From positions 620,001 through 684,000 of the forward strand of contig NZ_CP011312.1 in assembly GCF_000980835.1 (NCBI RefSeq): a stretch of 64,000 nt of DNA. The letters are read 5' to 3'. Positions 11,487-22,324 of the stretch are shown here, piece by piece (within the stretch, counting starts at the first letter, position 1; every line of letters begins with the position of its first letter). Origin of the DNA: Corynebacterium kutscheri (GTDB lineage: Bacteria > Actinomycetota > Actinomycetes > Mycobacteriales > Mycobacteriaceae). A program made the position numbers and the translations under genes. Under the pieces are notes generated by a model, which was not told where the DNA came from, did no database searches, and saw only the letters and a program-made list of their open reading frames with translations.

Positions 11487-11682
11487 ACGAGTAATTTCGT
11501 TGTTTATTTATGCCTTTGTGCTTAGCTAGTGTGTTTTAGACCGTACTACGCACTGGTTGGTTTTTGGACTATGTCCGTTAACAAGCAGTTGTATGTCATA
11601 CTGATGAAAATCTGAGTCTTTCCTGGTCACAGTAATAATCATTGAGTGCATCCGGTATTTAAGGTATAAAGCTCAATATCAT

Positions 11683-12057
11683 ATGCATACCTTGATAGAA
11701 TCGTTAGTTATGACCACCGCTTTTATCCGTTTGATCCAATCAGAGCTGGTTCTGCCTGATATTCGAGCCTTTGAGGAATATCGTCATGCTTTGAGTACTC
11801 TTGACGATGCTAAAAAACCGGATAAGCGCACAACCAAATTTGTGAATACTGCTGATCTTGCTTGGGCGTGGATTGTCGATAGTAGCGAACATGGTTTACG
11901 CGCGGTAGCCAACAAGATTAATAAGGATAAAGAACTTGGTCTTAACCCAGAGGAAATCAGCGAATCCCTTAGTGAACTAATTGCACAGTGGGAATACGCT
12001 GATCCTAGTTATACGGCATTAATTGATGCTGATGGTGGTTTGCGTTTTAGATCCTAG
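11683..12057 (+). CDS. Hypothetical protein
   Basis: A 124-residue soluble protein rich in charged residues with no family that I recognise. The segment TADLAWAWIVDSSEHGLRAV and the acidic C-terminal part look like a real globular protein. An internal ATG at 11710 (MTTAFIRL) is an alternative start; neither ATG has a strong ribosome site. It converges on nadE with two bases between the stop codons. Confidence 0.6.
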   Translation: MHTLIESLVMTTAFIRLIQSELVLPDIRAFEEYRHALSTLDDAKKPDKRTTKFVNTADLAWAWIVDSSEHGLRAVANKINKDKELGLNPEEISESLSELIAQWEYADPSYTALIDADGGLRFRS

Positions 12058-12059
12058 GG

Positions 12060-12911
12060 TTAGCTTTTCCACCAGGTATCAAATGGAGTCACTGGCAGGT
12101 GACGTTTATGCTCACTGCGTTGATAGAGCGATTCTAAGCGCTGCCGGCTGGTACCACTGATAGCAGCGGCGGCTTCAATATAATCATCGATTTCTTGGTA
12201 AGTTACGCCCAAGGCTACTTCGTCTGGCAGCGCTGGCCGATCTTCTTCTAAATCAGCAGTGGGTACTTTTTCCCAAGTGCTCTTAGGCGCACCAAGATGC
12301 TGTAATAAAGCTGCACCTTGACGTTTGCTTAGGCCAAAAAGCGGTAGAATATCGGCTCCACCATCGCCGAATTTTGTGAAAAAGCCAGTGATATTTTCTG
12401 CCGCATGATCGGTGCCAATAACTAATAGACCTTTTTCGCCGGCAAGGGCATAGTGCACAATCATGCGTTGACGAGCTTTGATATTACCCTTATTAAAATC
12501 GCCTAGATTTTTCTGTCCTAAAGCTGTAGCTGTAGCAGCTTCGATGGCATCAGTAGCTTCTTTGATATTGATTGTTAGTTGGTGATCTGGCTGGATAAAA
12601 TCCAAAGCACGCTGAGCGTCATCCTCATCAGCTTGCACTCCATAGGGAAGTCGTAGTGCCCAAAATTCGGCTTTTTTTCCTTCTACACGTAGCTTTTCGA
12701 CGGCCAATTGCGCCAATCGGCCACCAAGGGTGGAATCCTGACCGCCAGAAATGCCCAGCACAAAGCCATTTGTGTTAGTGTGGCGCAAATAATCAGCTAA
12801 AAAATTTACTCGCCGATTAATTTCTTCTTTTGGGTCGATAGTAGGTTGGGCATAAATAGCATCGATAATTTTTTGCTGTTGATCATTAATGAATTGTGGG
12901 CTGCTGTTCAT
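12060..12911 (-). CDS. nadE: NH3-dependent NAD+ synthetase
   Basis: Amidates nicotinic acid adenine dinucleotide to NAD+ with ATP and ammonia, the last step of NAD synthesis and salvage. The PP-loop SGGQDSTL, then [22 protein letters not shown] and the lid region KVPTADLEE are the diagnostic features. There is no glutaminase domain, so this is the short ammonia-dependent form of about 283 residues. An in-frame ATG 45 bases upstream would add a stretch atypical of the family, so I chose MNSSPQF. It complements pncB and pncA elsewhere in the window. Confidence 0.94.
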   Translation of the reverse strand: MNSSPQFINDQQQKIIDAIYAQPTIDPKEEINRRVNFLADYLRHTNTNGFVLGISGGQDSTLGGRLAQLAVEKLRVEGKKAEFWALRLPYGVQADEDDAQRALDFIQPDHQLTINIKEATDAIEAATATALGQKNLGDFNKGNIKARQRMIVHYALAGEKGLLVIGTDHAAENITGFFTKFGDGGADILPLFGLSKRQGAALLQHLGAPKSTWEKVPTADLEEDRPALPDEVALGVTYQEIDDYIEAAAAISGTSRQRLESLYQRSEHKRHLPVTPFDTWWKS

Positions 12912-13111
12912 AATGGCTATTTTAGGTTGTCTAGAGTTCATATGGTGATTGAGCAAAGAAGACAGTGGGTTTGGTTATTGAGTTAACATGTAATAGGATA
13001 AATCTTCGTGTCCTAGCTGGTGCCGTGGTGTCGCTTTGCCTGTGGTAGCCGCTAGTAAATATTTAAACTGTGAAGCTCAACTGGCTTTCCCAATGAAGAA
13101 AGGAGCGCCCA

Positions 13112-13234
13112 ATGAAGGTTCGTAAATCCCTTCGGTCGCTGAAGAACAAGTCGGGCGCTCAGGTTGTGCGCCGTCGCGGTAAGGTCTACGTGATCAATAA
13201 GAAAGAGCCACGTTTTAAGGCTCGTCAGGGTTAA
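13112..13234 (+). CDS. rpmJ: 50S ribosomal protein L36, cysteine-free form
   Basis: A 40-residue basic protein beginning [15 protein letters not shown] and ending FKARQG, with AAGGAG a few bases before the ATG. It lacks the zinc-ribbon cysteines (C+ form) of most bacterial L36 proteins and is therefore the zinc-independent C- type, which I recall as usual for corynebacteria. A strong terminator follows. Confidence 0.95.
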   Translation: MKVRKSLRSLKNKSGAQVVRRRGKVYVINKKEPRFKARQG

Positions 13235-13253
13235 TTCCCACGAATACTTAACT

Positions 13254-13298
13254 AAAGAGAGTGCAGTTAGCTAAATTTAGCTAACTGCACTCTTTTTG
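13254..13298 (+). terminator. Terminator after rpmJ
   Basis: A long stem AGAGTGCAGTTAGCT (from 13258) with AGCTAACTGCACTCT (to 13293), then TTTTT. It also contains the stop codon of the convergent brnF remnant. Confidence 0.9.
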
Positions 13299-13685
13299 TA
13301 TTTTAATTAGCCACTCTATGCCATAAGTGAGACCCGATTGCGGTAATAATGCCGGTGGTATGTTAATTTTTTTCTTTGGTGTGGCGGTAGCAGTCACATA
13401 GGATTCGTCGTAAAGCCTAAAAATGGCATATATCTTAGCTAGTGAAATAAAAGGCATGCCGAGAATTTTTATGATGAGGGTAGTGAACGTTATTGATGAT
13501 AGTGGTGTGTCTGCCAGAATAAGCCCAATGCATACAAAATCGAGACTGCCAGCAAAAGTGGTCATGATAGAAGTTATCCATGAAGGTAGTCTGGCAGCAA
13601 TAAGCATGCCGTAGCTGATTCCGACAACAAAAAATGAAACATTAATTGAAATAGTGGGCGCTACATAATAGCGAATATTTCCCAC
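13281..13685 (-). pseudogene. Truncated AzlC/BrnF-type branched-chain amino acid exporter
   Basis: The first hundred residues align by eye with AzlC/BrnF: ISYGMLIAARLPSW, then FAGSLDFVCIGLILADTPLSS, TFTTLI and finally IYAIFRLYDESYV, which corresponds to the FAL-DE-YAV motif. A normal BrnF has about 250 residues. This one has 134, has lost part of the segment before the DESY motif, and ends in non-homologous sequence inside the rpmJ terminator. The partner subunit BrnE (AzlD family) is absent. The divergent neighbour is an Lrp regulator, the same arrangement as lrp-brnFE in C. glutamicum, so I read this as a decayed methionine/isoleucine exporter. Confidence 0.7.
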
Positions 13686-13821
13686 GATGTACGGTGATGT
13701 GAATTCTACATTAGTTCGTTATGGCTGGTGGGACAGTCTATAACGGTTAAGGATGGCTATAGAATTGTCGTACTTTATCCGGAAATAACAGTTTTTAATA
13801 AAGTTGGGCAATGATAAAGGA

Positions 13822-14262
13822 ATGGATGCTGTCGATTTAGCAATTATTGCGCAACTTACTAAAAACGGGCGAATGAGCAACCAAGATCTTGCGCAGGAGG
13901 TTGGTCTTACTCCGGCACCATGTTTGCGCCGAGTTCGTAACCTAGAAGAACTAGGGGTTATTCAAGGCTATCGGGCAGAAATCTCTCCAGGGGCAATTGA
14001 TCAAGGCTTTGAGGCAATTGTGTTGGTTAATTTGAATAGCAATAAGAGTGAAGAAACTCTTGCTTTTGAAGAACGCATTTTGGCTATGCCGGAAGTGATT
14101 GAGTTTCGCCGCATGTTTTCTCAGCCAGATTATCTGCTTCGTGTGGCGGTAAAAGATATTGGTGCTTATGAGCAGTGGATGTCGCAAACACTGCAAAAGG
14201 ATCCAGAGATTGAGCGTTTTCACTCTCATATCACTATGAAGGTGCTACGCGGATTGCTTTAG
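13822..14262 (+). CDS. lrp: Lrp/AsnC-family transcriptional regulator
   Basis: A 146-residue regulator with an N-terminal helix-turn-helix (MSNQDLAQEVGLTPAPCLRRVRNLEELGVI) and a C-terminal RAM effector domain with EFRRMFSQPDYLLRVAVKD. In C. glutamicum the equivalent protein senses branched-chain amino acids and methionine and activates the divergent brnFE. Here that target is broken, so the regulator either has other targets or is no longer needed. The start is uncertain: MDAVDLAI at 13822 matches the family, whereas a TTG at 13804 would add six residues. Confidence 0.88.
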   Translation: MDAVDLAIIAQLTKNGRMSNQDLAQEVGLTPAPCLRRVRNLEELGVIQGYRAEISPGAIDQGFEAIVLVNLNSNKSEETLAFEERILAMPEVIEFRRMFSQPDYLLRVAVKDIGAYEQWMSQTLQKDPEIERFHSHITMKVLRGLL

Positions 14263-14508
14263 TGGGTAGTTGATAAGTACTTTGGCGTTTCTTTGTTAGG
14301 GGGAGTGTTTTAGTTCTTGGTGATGTCAATCGGTGGCCGGTAAGGGTATGTGAGCCTTTCCTGAGCCGAAGGTAACGATTTGATAACGCAAATATGACAA
14401 TGCTGGGCAAATGTAGACGCTGTCTTACGCTGAGGTAATTTAGATTTTCCTGCCGCCGCAACATGTTGGGGGAGGGGTATCATTTCTGCTGGAGTTTCAA
14501 TGATGTAA

Positions 14509-14556
14509 CTACTATATGTTGTGCTGGTTGCGTAAATTTGGCACAAAGTATAGTGT
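14509..14556 (+). promoter_or_regulatory. Tandem NrdR boxes upstream of nrdHIE
   Basis: Two 16-bp sites resembling the NrdR consensus ACACWATATATWGTGT: one at 14509-14524 (CTACTATATGTTGTGC) and one at 14541-14556 (GCACAAAGTATAGTGT). Their starts are 32 bp apart, three helical turns, as is usual for NrdR pairs. NrdR represses reductase genes when ATP/dATP levels are high. The pair lies about 145-190 bp before nrdH, so a promoter with a long leader is implied. Confidence 0.7.
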
Positions 14557-14699
14557 TTATTTCAGTCGTTACGCAGGGAAAATGCAGCGAAGCATTTACC
14601 GAAAATGTAGCCACCGATGAAGACCACCATCAAAGTGTTGGGGTCAGTCATTGGATTCCTTTGAACATACGATCACCGGAAATAGGAAAAGAAGCCACC

Positions 14700-14933
14700 A
14701 TGTCGATCACTCTTTACACAAAGCCAGCCTGCGTACAGTGCAATGCAACCAAGAAAGCACTAGATCGGGCTGGTCTTGATTACACTTCCGTTGATATCAG
14801 TATTGACGATGAAGCACGTGATTATGTTATGGCGTTGGGGTATCTACAAGCGCCAGTAGTAGAGGTAGATGGTGAGCACTGGTCTGGTTTCCGTCCAGAA
14901 CGTATTAATAGCCTTGCGGCACAGGTTGCGTAA
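14700..14933 (+). CDS. nrdH: Glutaredoxin-like NrdH, electron donor for ribonucleotide reductase
   Basis: A 77-residue redoxin that re-reduces the NrdE active-site disulfide, using thioredoxin reductase rather than glutathione. The active site is CVQC in TKPACVQCNATK, and the C-terminal WSGFRPERI is the NrdH signature that distinguishes it from glutaredoxins. The ATG at 14700 gives the usual family length; the open frame extends much further upstream but would run through the NrdR boxes. It leads nrdI and nrdE, with an intervening hairpin. Confidence 0.95.
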   Translation: MSITLYTKPACVQCNATKKALDRAGLDYTSVDISIDDEARDYVMALGYLQAPVVEVDGEHWSGFRPERINSLAAQVA

Positions 14934-14945
14934 CGTGTAATTCTT

Positions 14946-14977
14946 ATAAGCCCTACCAGTTTATTGGGAGGGCTTAT
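14946..14977 (+). terminator. Hairpin between nrdH and nrdI
   Basis: ATAAGCCCT (14946-14954) pairs with AGGGCTTAT (14969-14977), with an additional inner CC/GG. The following T content is weak (GTTATAT), so it may attenuate rather than stop transcription into nrdI. Confidence 0.6.
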
Positions 14978-15005
14978 GTTATATCACCTCTTTATTCCAC
15001 TGCCG

Positions 15006-15137
15006 TTATGTATGATTTTTTAATCCAAGTTCATAGAGCACTTGCGCGGGATTAGTAGCTTTTAGCCTTGTTTTATTCTCTGGTACAAGCCAGCGCCGCC
15101 GACGAACGTTATTGGGTGTGTGTGCTCCTCTTTTTCA
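15006..15137 (-). pseudogene. Possible coding remnant between nrdH and nrdI
   Basis: An open stretch on the reverse strand reads a basic, protein-like sequence (NNVRRRRWLVPENKTRLKAT, then NPAQVLYELGLKNHT) before a TAA. No start codon with a ribosome site lies in frame because a TGA precedes it. It may be the tail of a lost gene or chance. I do not recognise a family. Confidence 0.25.
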
Positions 15138-15241
15138 AAGAATTAAGACAGCTTTGGCTAGTGAAGATGCCTTAACCGTCTGTGACCTAAAACCAGCCCA
15201 ATATCGATAACAACCGCTATGTGAAAGAAGGTGAGCAGTTC

Positions 15242-15685
15242 ATGCTCGTCGTATATTTCTCTTCTGCTACGGAGAATACGAAGCGATTTGTTGAGAAACT
15301 GGGTTTCCCGAGCAAACGCATTCCACTAAGAAAAAACGATGATCCATTAGTCGTTGATGAGCCTTATGTATTGGTGTGTCCAACATATGGTGGTGGTGCG
15401 TCGATAAGCCATCAAAATACTCGCCCAGTTCCTGCACCAGTTATTAAGTTTTTAAACAATGAGCATAATCGGGGTTTGATTCGGGCTGTGATTGCTGGCG
15501 GAAATTCTAATTTTGGAACTGACTTTGGTAAAGCTGGTGAGGTAATTTCTAGCAAATGCAAAGTGCCTTATGTCTACCGTTATGAACTATTGGGTACGGA
15601 TGAAGACGTCGCTATTGTGCGAGCTGGGATCATTGAAAATGCCCAAGAACTTGGGCTGAGGCTAGATAACCTAGCGAGTGCATAA
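15242..15685 (+). CDS. nrdI: NrdI flavodoxin-like protein
   Basis: A 147-residue flavoprotein that generates the oxidant used to assemble the manganese-tyrosyl radical cofactor of NrdF. The N-terminal FMN phosphate loop [10 protein letters not shown] and the PTYGGG loop are typical of NrdI. ATG 15242 is preferred over a GTG 21 bases earlier because the product then starts MLVVYFSS like its relatives. Its presence, with NrdE/NrdF, defines a class Ib system. Confidence 0.95.
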   Translation: MLVVYFSSATENTKRFVEKLGFPSKRIPLRKNDDPLVVDEPYVLVCPTYGGGASISHQNTRPVPAPVIKFLNNEHNRGLIRAVIAGGNSNFGTDFGKAGEVISSKCKVPYVYRYELLGTDEDVAIVRAGIIENAQELGLRLDNLASA

Positions 15686-15784
15686 AACATATCAGTAAAA
15701 ACTTTTTCGGTATTGGCAGATGCCTAGCCGAGAGAATAATTTCATTTTCTTTTATCAAATACCGCATACATATAAGGGTTGATT

Positions 15785-17944
15785 GTGACTCCTAATTTGG
15801 GAAAAACTGTGGCAGAACCAGCATCGCGTGAAGAACAGCTGGACTATCATGCTCTGAATGCTTTGCTTAATCTTTATGATGAGCAGGGAAATATTCAGTT
15901 TGACAAAGACCGAGAAGCTGCAAATCAATACTTTTTGCAGCATGTCAACCAAAACACCGTTTTCTTCCATGACTTGGAGGAAAAAATTGAGTATCTGGTG
16001 GAAAATCGCTACTACGATCCAGAGATTCTAGGCCAGTATGATTTCGCCTTTATCAAAGAATTGTTTAAGCAGGCTTATGCGCATAAGTTCCGATTCCAGA
16101 CCTTCTTGGGGGCGTATAAGTACTACACCTCATACACGCTCAAAACTTTCGACGGACGCCGCTATCTAGAGCGGTTTGAAGATCGTGTGTGTATGGTTGC
16201 GTTAACGCTTGCTGGTGGCGATAAGCAATTGGCACAACATCTCGTTACTGAGATCATGACTGGGCGTTTTCAACCAGCAACCCCGACTTTCTTAAACTCT
16301 GGTAAAGCACAGCGTGGGGAACCTGTTTCCTGCTTCCTGCTGCGCATCGAAGATAATATGGAGTCCATCGGTCGTTCGATCAACTCCGCTTTACAATTAT
16401 CCAAGCGCGGTGGCGGTGTGGCATTGCTCTTGTCTAACTTGCGGGAAGCTGGGGCACCAATCAAGCATATTGAGAATCAATCTTCTGGCGTTATCCCCGT
16501 GATGAAGCTATTAGAAGATTCCTTCTCTTATGCCAATCAGCTTGGAGCTCGTCAGGGTGCCGGTGCGGTGTATTTGAATGCACACCACCCAGATATTTTG
16601 AACTTCTTGGATACTAAGCGTGAGAATGCGGACGAAAAAATTCGCATTAAGACCTTGTCTTTGGGCGTTGTTATCCCGGATATCACCTTTGAGCTGGCTA
16701 AGCGCAATGATGATATGTATCTGTTTAGTCCGTATGACGTTGAGCGGGTCTATGGTAAATGCTTTGCAGATATTTCGGTGACTGAGCATTATGAGGAAAT
16801 GCTAGAAGATCCACGCATTCGCAAAAAGAAGATCAATGCGCGTGAGTTTTTCCAGACTCTAGCTGAGATTCAATTTGAATCGGGCTACCCGTACATTATG
16901 TTCGAAGACACGGTTAATAAGGCTAACCCTATCGCTGGTCGGGTTAATATGAGTAACCTATGTTCGGAAATTTTGCAGGTAAACACCCCAAGTGTGCTTA
17001 ACGACGACCTTACCTATGCTGAGGTTGGAGAAGATATTTCTTGTAACCTGGGTTCCTTGAATATTGCCATGACAATGGATTCTGAGGATTTTGCTCAAAC
17101 CATTGAAACAGCTATCCGTGGTTTGACCGCAGTGAGTGAGCAAACATCGATTAAATCTGTGCCTTCTATTCTTAAAGGCAATCAGGATGCTCATGCTATT
17201 GGCCTTGGCCAGATGAATCTGCATGGTTATCTAGGCCGGGAACGTATTCATTACGGTTCTGAAGAAGGCTTGGACTTTACTAATGCGTATTTCGCGGCCG
17301 TTTTGTATCAGTGCTTGCGAGCTTCGAATAAGCTTGCTCGCGAACGCGGTACTGCCTTTGTTGGATTTGAAACCTCCGAGTATGCCAGTGGTGCATACTT
17401 TGATCGTTTTGACCCGGCTGAGTTTGCTCCGGTAACTCAGAAAGTAAAGGATATTTTTGCTGCTAGTACGATCTATGCCCCTAGTGCGCAAGATTGGGCT
17501 GAGTTAAAGGCTGATGTTATGAAGTACGGTCTCTATAACCGCTACTTGCAGGCTGTGCCACCGACTGGTTCGATTTCGTATATCAATAATTCTACTTCTT
17601 CTATTCATCCGATTGCTTCTCGTATCGAGATTCGTAAAGAAGGCAAGATTGGCCGTGTGTATTACCCGGCACCACATATGGATAACTCCAATTTGGAGTA
17701 TTTCAAGGATGCCTATGAAATTGGGTATGAAGCAGTTATTGATACCTATGCAGTAGCTACTAAATATATCGATCAGGGCTTGTCACTCACCTTGTTCTTT
17801 AAGGACACTGTGACCACTCGTGATATCAACCGTGCCCAAATCTATGCTTGGCGTAAGGGAGTAAAAACCTTGTACTATATCCGTTTGCGTCAGGTGGCAC
17901 TCGAAGGTACCGAGGTTGAGGGCTGCGTTTCGTGCATGCTGTAA
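15785..17944 (+). CDS. nrdE: Class Ib ribonucleoside-diphosphate reductase, alpha subunit
   Basis: The 719-residue catalytic subunit that reduces NDPs to dNDPs. Visible features are [22 protein letters not shown] (active-site Cys), NLCSEIL (radical Cys loop), the ATP-cone-free N terminus of class Ib, [10 protein letters not shown] and the C-terminal redox pair CVSC, which is served by NrdH. I chose the GTG at 15785 because AAGGG stands six bases upstream; a TTG at 15779 is possible. It closes the nrdHIE operon; its radical partner nrdF lies 1.1 kb downstream as a separate unit. Confidence 0.96.
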   Translation: MTPNLGKTVAEPASREEQLDYHALNALLNLYDEQGNIQFDKDREAANQYFLQHVNQNTVFFHDLEEKIEYLVENRYYDPEILGQYDFAFIKELFKQAYAHKFRFQTFLGAYKYYTSYTLKTFDGRRYLERFEDRVCMVALTLAGGDKQLAQHLVTEIMTGRFQPATPTFLNSGKAQRGEPVSCFLLRIEDNMESIGRSINSALQLSKRGGGVALLLSNLREAGAPIKHIENQSSGVIPVMKLLEDSFSYANQLGARQGAGAVYLNAHHPDILNFLDTKRENADEKIRIKTLSLGVVIPDITFELAKRNDDMYLFSPYDVERVYGKCFADISVTEHYEEMLEDPRIRKKKINAREFFQTLAEIQFESGYPYIMFEDTVNKANPIAGRVNMSNLCSEILQVNTPSVLNDDLTYAEVGEDISCNLGSLNIAMTMDSEDFAQTIETAIRGLTAVSEQTSIKSVPSILKGNQDAHAIGLGQMNLHGYLGRERIHYGSEEGLDFTNAYFAAVLYQCLRASNKLARERGTAFVGFETSEYASGAYFDRFDPAEFAPVTQKVKDIFAASTIYAPSAQDWAELKADVMKYGLYNRYLQAVPPTGSISYINNSTSSIHPIASRIEIRKEGKIGRVYYPAPHMDNSNLEYFKDAYEIGYEAVIDTYAVATKYIDQGLSLTLFFKDTVTTRDINRAQIYAWRKGVKTLYYIRLRQVALEGTEVEGCVSCML

Positions 17945-17980
17945 AAAACAAGGATAAAAAGTAATTGAGTTGAACTAGCA

Positions 17981-18015
17981 AAGTGCGGATTACTGTTAGT
18001 AATCCGCACTTGTTT
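17981..18015 (+). terminator. Terminator after nrdE
   Basis: AAGTGCGGATTA (17981-17992) pairs perfectly with TAATCCGCACTT (18000-18011), followed by TGTTTG. Confidence 0.85.
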
Positions 18016-18062
18016 GCCTTATTTTTGATGCTTTTGACCTAAGAAAAACAGCACCTGTGTAT

Positions 18063-18093
18063 TAGAAAACCCCACACCAAAAAAGTGTGGGGT
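18063..18093 (-). terminator. Terminator of ftn
   Basis: ACCCCACAC (18069-18077) pairs with GTGTGGGGT (18085-18093). On the reverse strand it is followed by TTTTC, as expected for the end of the ferritin transcript. Confidence 0.85.
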
Positions 18094-18109
18094 GGTAGTC
18101 TTTGAAGAC

Positions 18110-18595
18110 TTAGCGCTCGCCGAGTTCAGCGTCGATACGTAAGATTCCGGATCCGGTATCTGCCATGCGGAGACGATCGAGAATTTCTTTTACTGAAGAC
18201 TCTTCTTCGATCTGCTCCTCTAGGAAACGATCGATAAGTGGGCGGGAGTCATAGTCTTTAACCGAAGCGGAGATGTCAGCAAGCTCGCGGATAAGGCCAG
18301 TGACTTTTTGCTCGTGAGCAAGAGAAGCCTCGAAAGCGTCGATTGCGGAGGAAACATCTAGCTTTGGTGGAGCGATGTCACCGATCTGTGGAGTGTAATC
18401 GCGGTCGAGAAGGTGCTGAGAGAAAGCGGCAGCGTGCTCTAGTTCTTCTTCATGTTGCTTCTGCATCCAACGGCTCATACCTACTAGGGAGAGATCGTCG
18501 AGGATATAAGAGAGCTGAAGATAAACCATTGCGGCTTCGAGTTCTGCGGTTACCTGATTGTTTAGTGCTGTAGCTAGCTTTTCATTGATGCTCAT
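18110..18595 (-). CDS. ftn: Bacterial non-haem ferritin
   Basis: A 161-residue four-helix protein that oxidises Fe2+ and stores iron in a 24-mer shell. Ferroxidase ligands are visible: Glu in TAELEAAMVYLQL, the EEELEHA pair (Glu and His, residues about 50-54) and later QIEEESSVKEIL. A DtxR-like box lies 38-56 bp upstream of the start. In C. glutamicum DtxR acts on ftn in the opposite sense to uptake genes, so iron-replete induction is expected here by analogy. It is inserted between nrdE and nrdF in reverse orientation, the conserved order. Confidence 0.95.
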   Translation of the reverse strand: MSINEKLATALNNQVTAELEAAMVYLQLSYILDDLSLVGMSRWMQKQHEEELEHAAAFSQHLLDRDYTPQIGDIAPPKLDVSSAIDAFEASLAHEQKVTGLIRELADISASVKDYDSRPLIDRFLEEQIEEESSVKEILDRLRMADTGSGILRIDAELGER

Positions 18596-18632
18596 GACAC
18601 CGAGCTTAGAAGTCTTTAAACTAGTTCGCAGC

Positions 18633-18651
18633 TTAAGTTAGCCCAGCTTAA
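18633..18651 (-). promoter_or_regulatory. DtxR-like box upstream of ftn
   Basis: TTAAGTTAGCCCAGCTTAA matches the 19-bp DtxR consensus TTAGGTTAGCCTAACCTAA at 15 of 19 positions and is itself an imperfect palindrome. It lies 38 bp upstream of the ftn start codon. Confidence 0.7.
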
Positions 18652-18781
18652 CTAATCTTTTTTCTAGGGGTTGCCTTACATAAGGCAATATGATCATCTA
18701 ATTGTTTTTAATAGGTACTGATTAGAACTTCATGGTAAAACATATTTTTTCCTTAGTTTCTTTTTAAAAAAGTGAAATTTT

Positions 18782-18810
18782 TTAGGTTAGCTTTAGTTGT
18801 GCAAGCCTAA
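18782..18810. promoter_or_regulatory. Overlapping pair of DtxR-like boxes in the ftn-nrdF region
   Basis: The forward site at 18782-18800 begins TTAGGTTAGC and the reverse site at 18792-18810 begins TTAGGCTTGC; each matches the DtxR consensus at about 13 of 19 positions. Together they span a 29-bp gapped palindrome. It lies 187 bp upstream of ftn and 282 bp upstream of nrdF, so it could act on either or on the small frame at 18930. Confidence 0.5.
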
Positions 18811-18929
18811 TCTGCCCAGCATGATCCCTATGTGATGCATTTAACAAAATGTACTGTGGGCAAGCTTTTAGATGTGAGGGTGACACCCTGGTTAAAAGTT
18901 GCTGCAGACATATTTTTCTGGATGAATAA

Positions 18930-19019
18930 ATGTCTATTTTTAAGGCGGTATCTCGATTTGGAATATTTTTAGTGGCTTCGCGTAAGGAGGAAAAACTGGG
19001 TAAACTAATTCGATATTAG
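18930..19019 (+). CDS. Possible small basic peptide upstream of nrdF
   Basis: An ATG opens 29 codons beginning MSIFKAVSRFGIFLVAS and ending KLGKLIRY, basic with a short hydrophobic core. It ends 72 bases before nrdF and about 120 bases after the DtxR-like boxes. The ribosome site is weak (GGA near 18920), and a better AAGGAGG lies inside the frame at 18983, so the frame may be accidental or a leader peptide. I do not recognise a family. Confidence 0.3.
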   Translation: MSIFKAVSRFGIFLVASRKEEKLGKLIRY

Positions 19020-19085
19020 GACTGAGACGATCTCCCATAATCATTTTTATTTTCCATCTTTTCTTTCCCCAATTTTGAGGAGTAA

Positions 19086-20078
<993 letters not shown>

Positions 20079-20130
20079 TTTATTTATCGGTATTAGTCAT
20101 ATTTATTAATGTGACTAGGAAAAGTTAGTA

Positions 20131-20175
20131 ATTATCGGCTCCTTTGTAGATGGCGTCTACGGGGAGCCGATTATT
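20131..20175 (+). terminator. Terminator after nrdF
   Basis: ATCGGCTCC (20134-20142) pairs with GGAGCCGAT (20163-20171) with a smaller inner hairpin, followed by TATTATT. Confidence 0.75.
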
Positions 20176-20558
20176 ATTGGCGATTAAGGGTTTTGAAGCC
20201 TGAAATGACATCTGGTTCATCCTTTGGATTGATATCTGTTGGGGGAAGTGAACCCCTAGAAAAAAGGTGTTTTCGTTAAAAAGTTGCCTAAAAAACTATG
20301 GCAGAGATCACTCCCAGTTGGGGGTTTTTATCATTAAACAGGGTATTCGTGCGTGTTAACGCAGTATGGTTGAAAAAATAGTCATTTTATACCCGTTGAA
20401 CAGGATAGATTGTTACTAAGCCGGTCTTTTAGGAAGCTGGTATGAATTTTCACACTGACTTAAGATAAAGCAGTGTAATTTTCGGATATTTTTCTGTGTG
20501 CATATTCCTAACCGATTTTCATGCATGCGCATAATGTCCCAATAGTCAGGAGGAACGT
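20176..20558. other. Upstream region of ctaD
   Basis: About 380 bases without a gene. A G/C-rich inverted element (GGGGG...CCCC near 20238-20258) and TTTTTAT near 20326 are the only structures I notice. It presumably carries the ctaD promoter; an AGGAGG ribosome site lies at about 20549. Confidence 0.4.
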
Positions 20559-22280
20559 ATGACCGCTGTGGCGCCAAGGCAGGAGAATTACTCCGCGCCT
20601 ACTAGGCCCGCACCCGCTGGGCATGGCCGTAAAGGTTCTTTGGCATGGCAAATGCTGACCACGACCGACCATAAACTACTTGGCATCATGTACATCGTGA
20701 TGTCATTCATCTGGTTTTTTGTTGGCGGCCTGATGGCTTTGCTTATCCGTGCTGAGCTTTTTACACCTGGGTTGCAATTCTTATCTAACGAGCAATTCAA
20801 CCAGTTGTTTACTTTGCATGGAACCGTGATGTTGCTGGCATTCGGAACCCCAATTGTATGGGGTTTTGCAAACTACATTCTGCCTTTGCAAATTGGTGCT
20901 CCTGATGTTGCCTTCCCACGGTTGAATGCATTTGGTTTCTGGATTACCCAGATCGGTATTGTTGCTATGTTGGCCGGCTTCTTCACTCCTGGTGGCGCTG
21001 CCGATTTCGGCTGGACAATGTATCTGCCACTGGCAGATAGCATCCACTCGCCAGGTATTGGCTCTGATTTCTGGATCGTCGGTGTGGGTGCAACTGGCGT
21101 GGGTACGATTGCTTCTGCAATTAATATGATTACTACCTTGCTGTGTCTGCGCGCACCAGGTATGACCATGTTCCGCATGCCAATTTTCTGCTGGAACATC
21201 TTCGTGGCATCAATTATTGTGCTGATGATCTTCCCATTGCTTACCGCAGCTGCGCTAGGCGTGCTCTATGACCGTAAACTCGGTGGACATATTTATGATC
21301 CAGGCAATGGCGGTGCCGTTTTGTGGCAGCATCTCTTCTGGTTCTTCGGGCACCCCGAGGTATATGTTCTGGCGCTACCATTTTTTGGCATCGTATCTGA
21401 GATCTTGCCGGTCTTTAGCCGCAAACCAATGTTCGGCTATATCGGTCTGGTTTTTGCTACTTTGTCCATCGGTACTCTTTCCATGGCAGTGTGGGCACAC
21501 CATATGTTCGTTACCGGCGCTATCTTGCTGCCTTTCTTCTCCTTTATGACCTTCCTCATTTCGGTTCCTACCGGTGTGAAATTCTTTAACTGGTTGGGCA
21601 CTATGTGGCGTGGACACATCACTTGGGAAACCCCAATGCTATGGGCAGTAGGTTTCTTAGTTACCTTCCTCTTTGGTGGTCTGACCGGCATTATGTTGGC
21701 TTCCCCACCATTGGATTTCCACATCTCTGAGTCTTATTTCTTGATCGCACACTTCCACTACACCCTCTTCGGTACCTTGGTATTTGCTTCCTGTGCAGGC
21801 TTGTACTACTGGTTCCCTAAGATGACCGGTCGTATGTTGGATGAACGCCTAGGTAAAGTTCACTTCTGGCTTACTTTCATCGGTTTCCACGGTACCTTCC
21901 TGGTTCAGCACTGGGTAGGCAATATGGGTATGCCACGTCGTTACGCTGACTATCTAGAAACCGATGGTTTTACCATTTACAACCAGATCTCTACCGTCTT
22001 CTCCTTCTTGCTAGGCATGTCGGTTATCCCACTCATTTGGAATGTATTTAAATCCTGGCGTTACGGTGAAATCGTTACTGTGGATGACCCATGGGGTTAT
22101 GGTAACTCCTTAGAGTGGGCTACCTCCTGCCCACCACCACGGCACAACTTCACTGCTATTCCACGGATTCGTTCGGAACGTCCTGCTTTCGAATTGCACC
22201 ACCCACACATGGTGGAACGCATGCGCCGAGAAGCACACGTTGGTCACCACACTGAACCAGTGACTAAAAAGCCAGAATAG
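20559..22280 (+). CDS. ctaD: Cytochrome c oxidase (aa3) subunit I
   Basis: The 573-residue core of the terminal oxidase that reduces O2 and pumps protons. It has twelve membrane helices and all haem and copper ligands: the low-spin haem His in TLHGTVM, the Cu-B/Tyr site HPEVYV, the Cu-B pair HHMFVTG (in VWAHHMF), and haem a/a3 His in [14 protein letters not shown]. In actinobacteria it works in a supercomplex with cytochrome bc1, encoded elsewhere. It follows nrdF, as in C. glutamicum, but has its own upstream region and terminator. AGGAGG precedes the ATG. Confidence 0.97.
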   Translation: MTAVAPRQENYSAPTRPAPAGHGRKGSLAWQMLTTTDHKLLGIMYIVMSFIWFFVGGLMALLIRAELFTPGLQFLSNEQFNQLFTLHGTVMLLAFGTPIVWGFANYILPLQIGAPDVAFPRLNAFGFWITQIGIVAMLAGFFTPGGAADFGWTMYLPLADSIHSPGIGSDFWIVGVGATGVGTIASAINMITTLLCLRAPGMTMFRMPIFCWNIFVASIIVLMIFPLLTAAALGVLYDRKLGGHIYDPGNGGAVLWQHLFWFFGHPEVYVLALPFFGIVSEILPVFSRKPMFGYIGLVFATLSIGTLSMAVWAHHMFVTGAILLPFFSFMTFLISVPTGVKFFNWLGTMWRGHITWETPMLWAVGFLVTFLFGGLTGIMLASPPLDFHISESYFLIAHFHYTLFGTLVFASCAGLYYWFPKMTGRMLDERLGKVHFWLTFIGFHGTFLVQHWVGNMGMPRRYADYLETDGFTIYNQISTVFSFLLGMSVIPLIWNVFKSWRYGEIVTVDDPWGYGNSLEWATSCPPPRHNFTAIPRIRSERPAFELHHPHMVERMRREAHVGHHTEPVTKKPE

Positions 22281-22324
22281 GCGGATCTTTTATAACAAGA
22301 TTATTTCTTGCTGACTATTAAAAT

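Noticed and set aside
14463..14699. N-terminal extension of NrdH
   Set aside because: It would run through the NrdR boxes, and the family length starts at 14700.
18343..18573. Forward-strand frame inside ftn
   Set aside because: Antisense shadow of the ferritin gene without a ribosome site.
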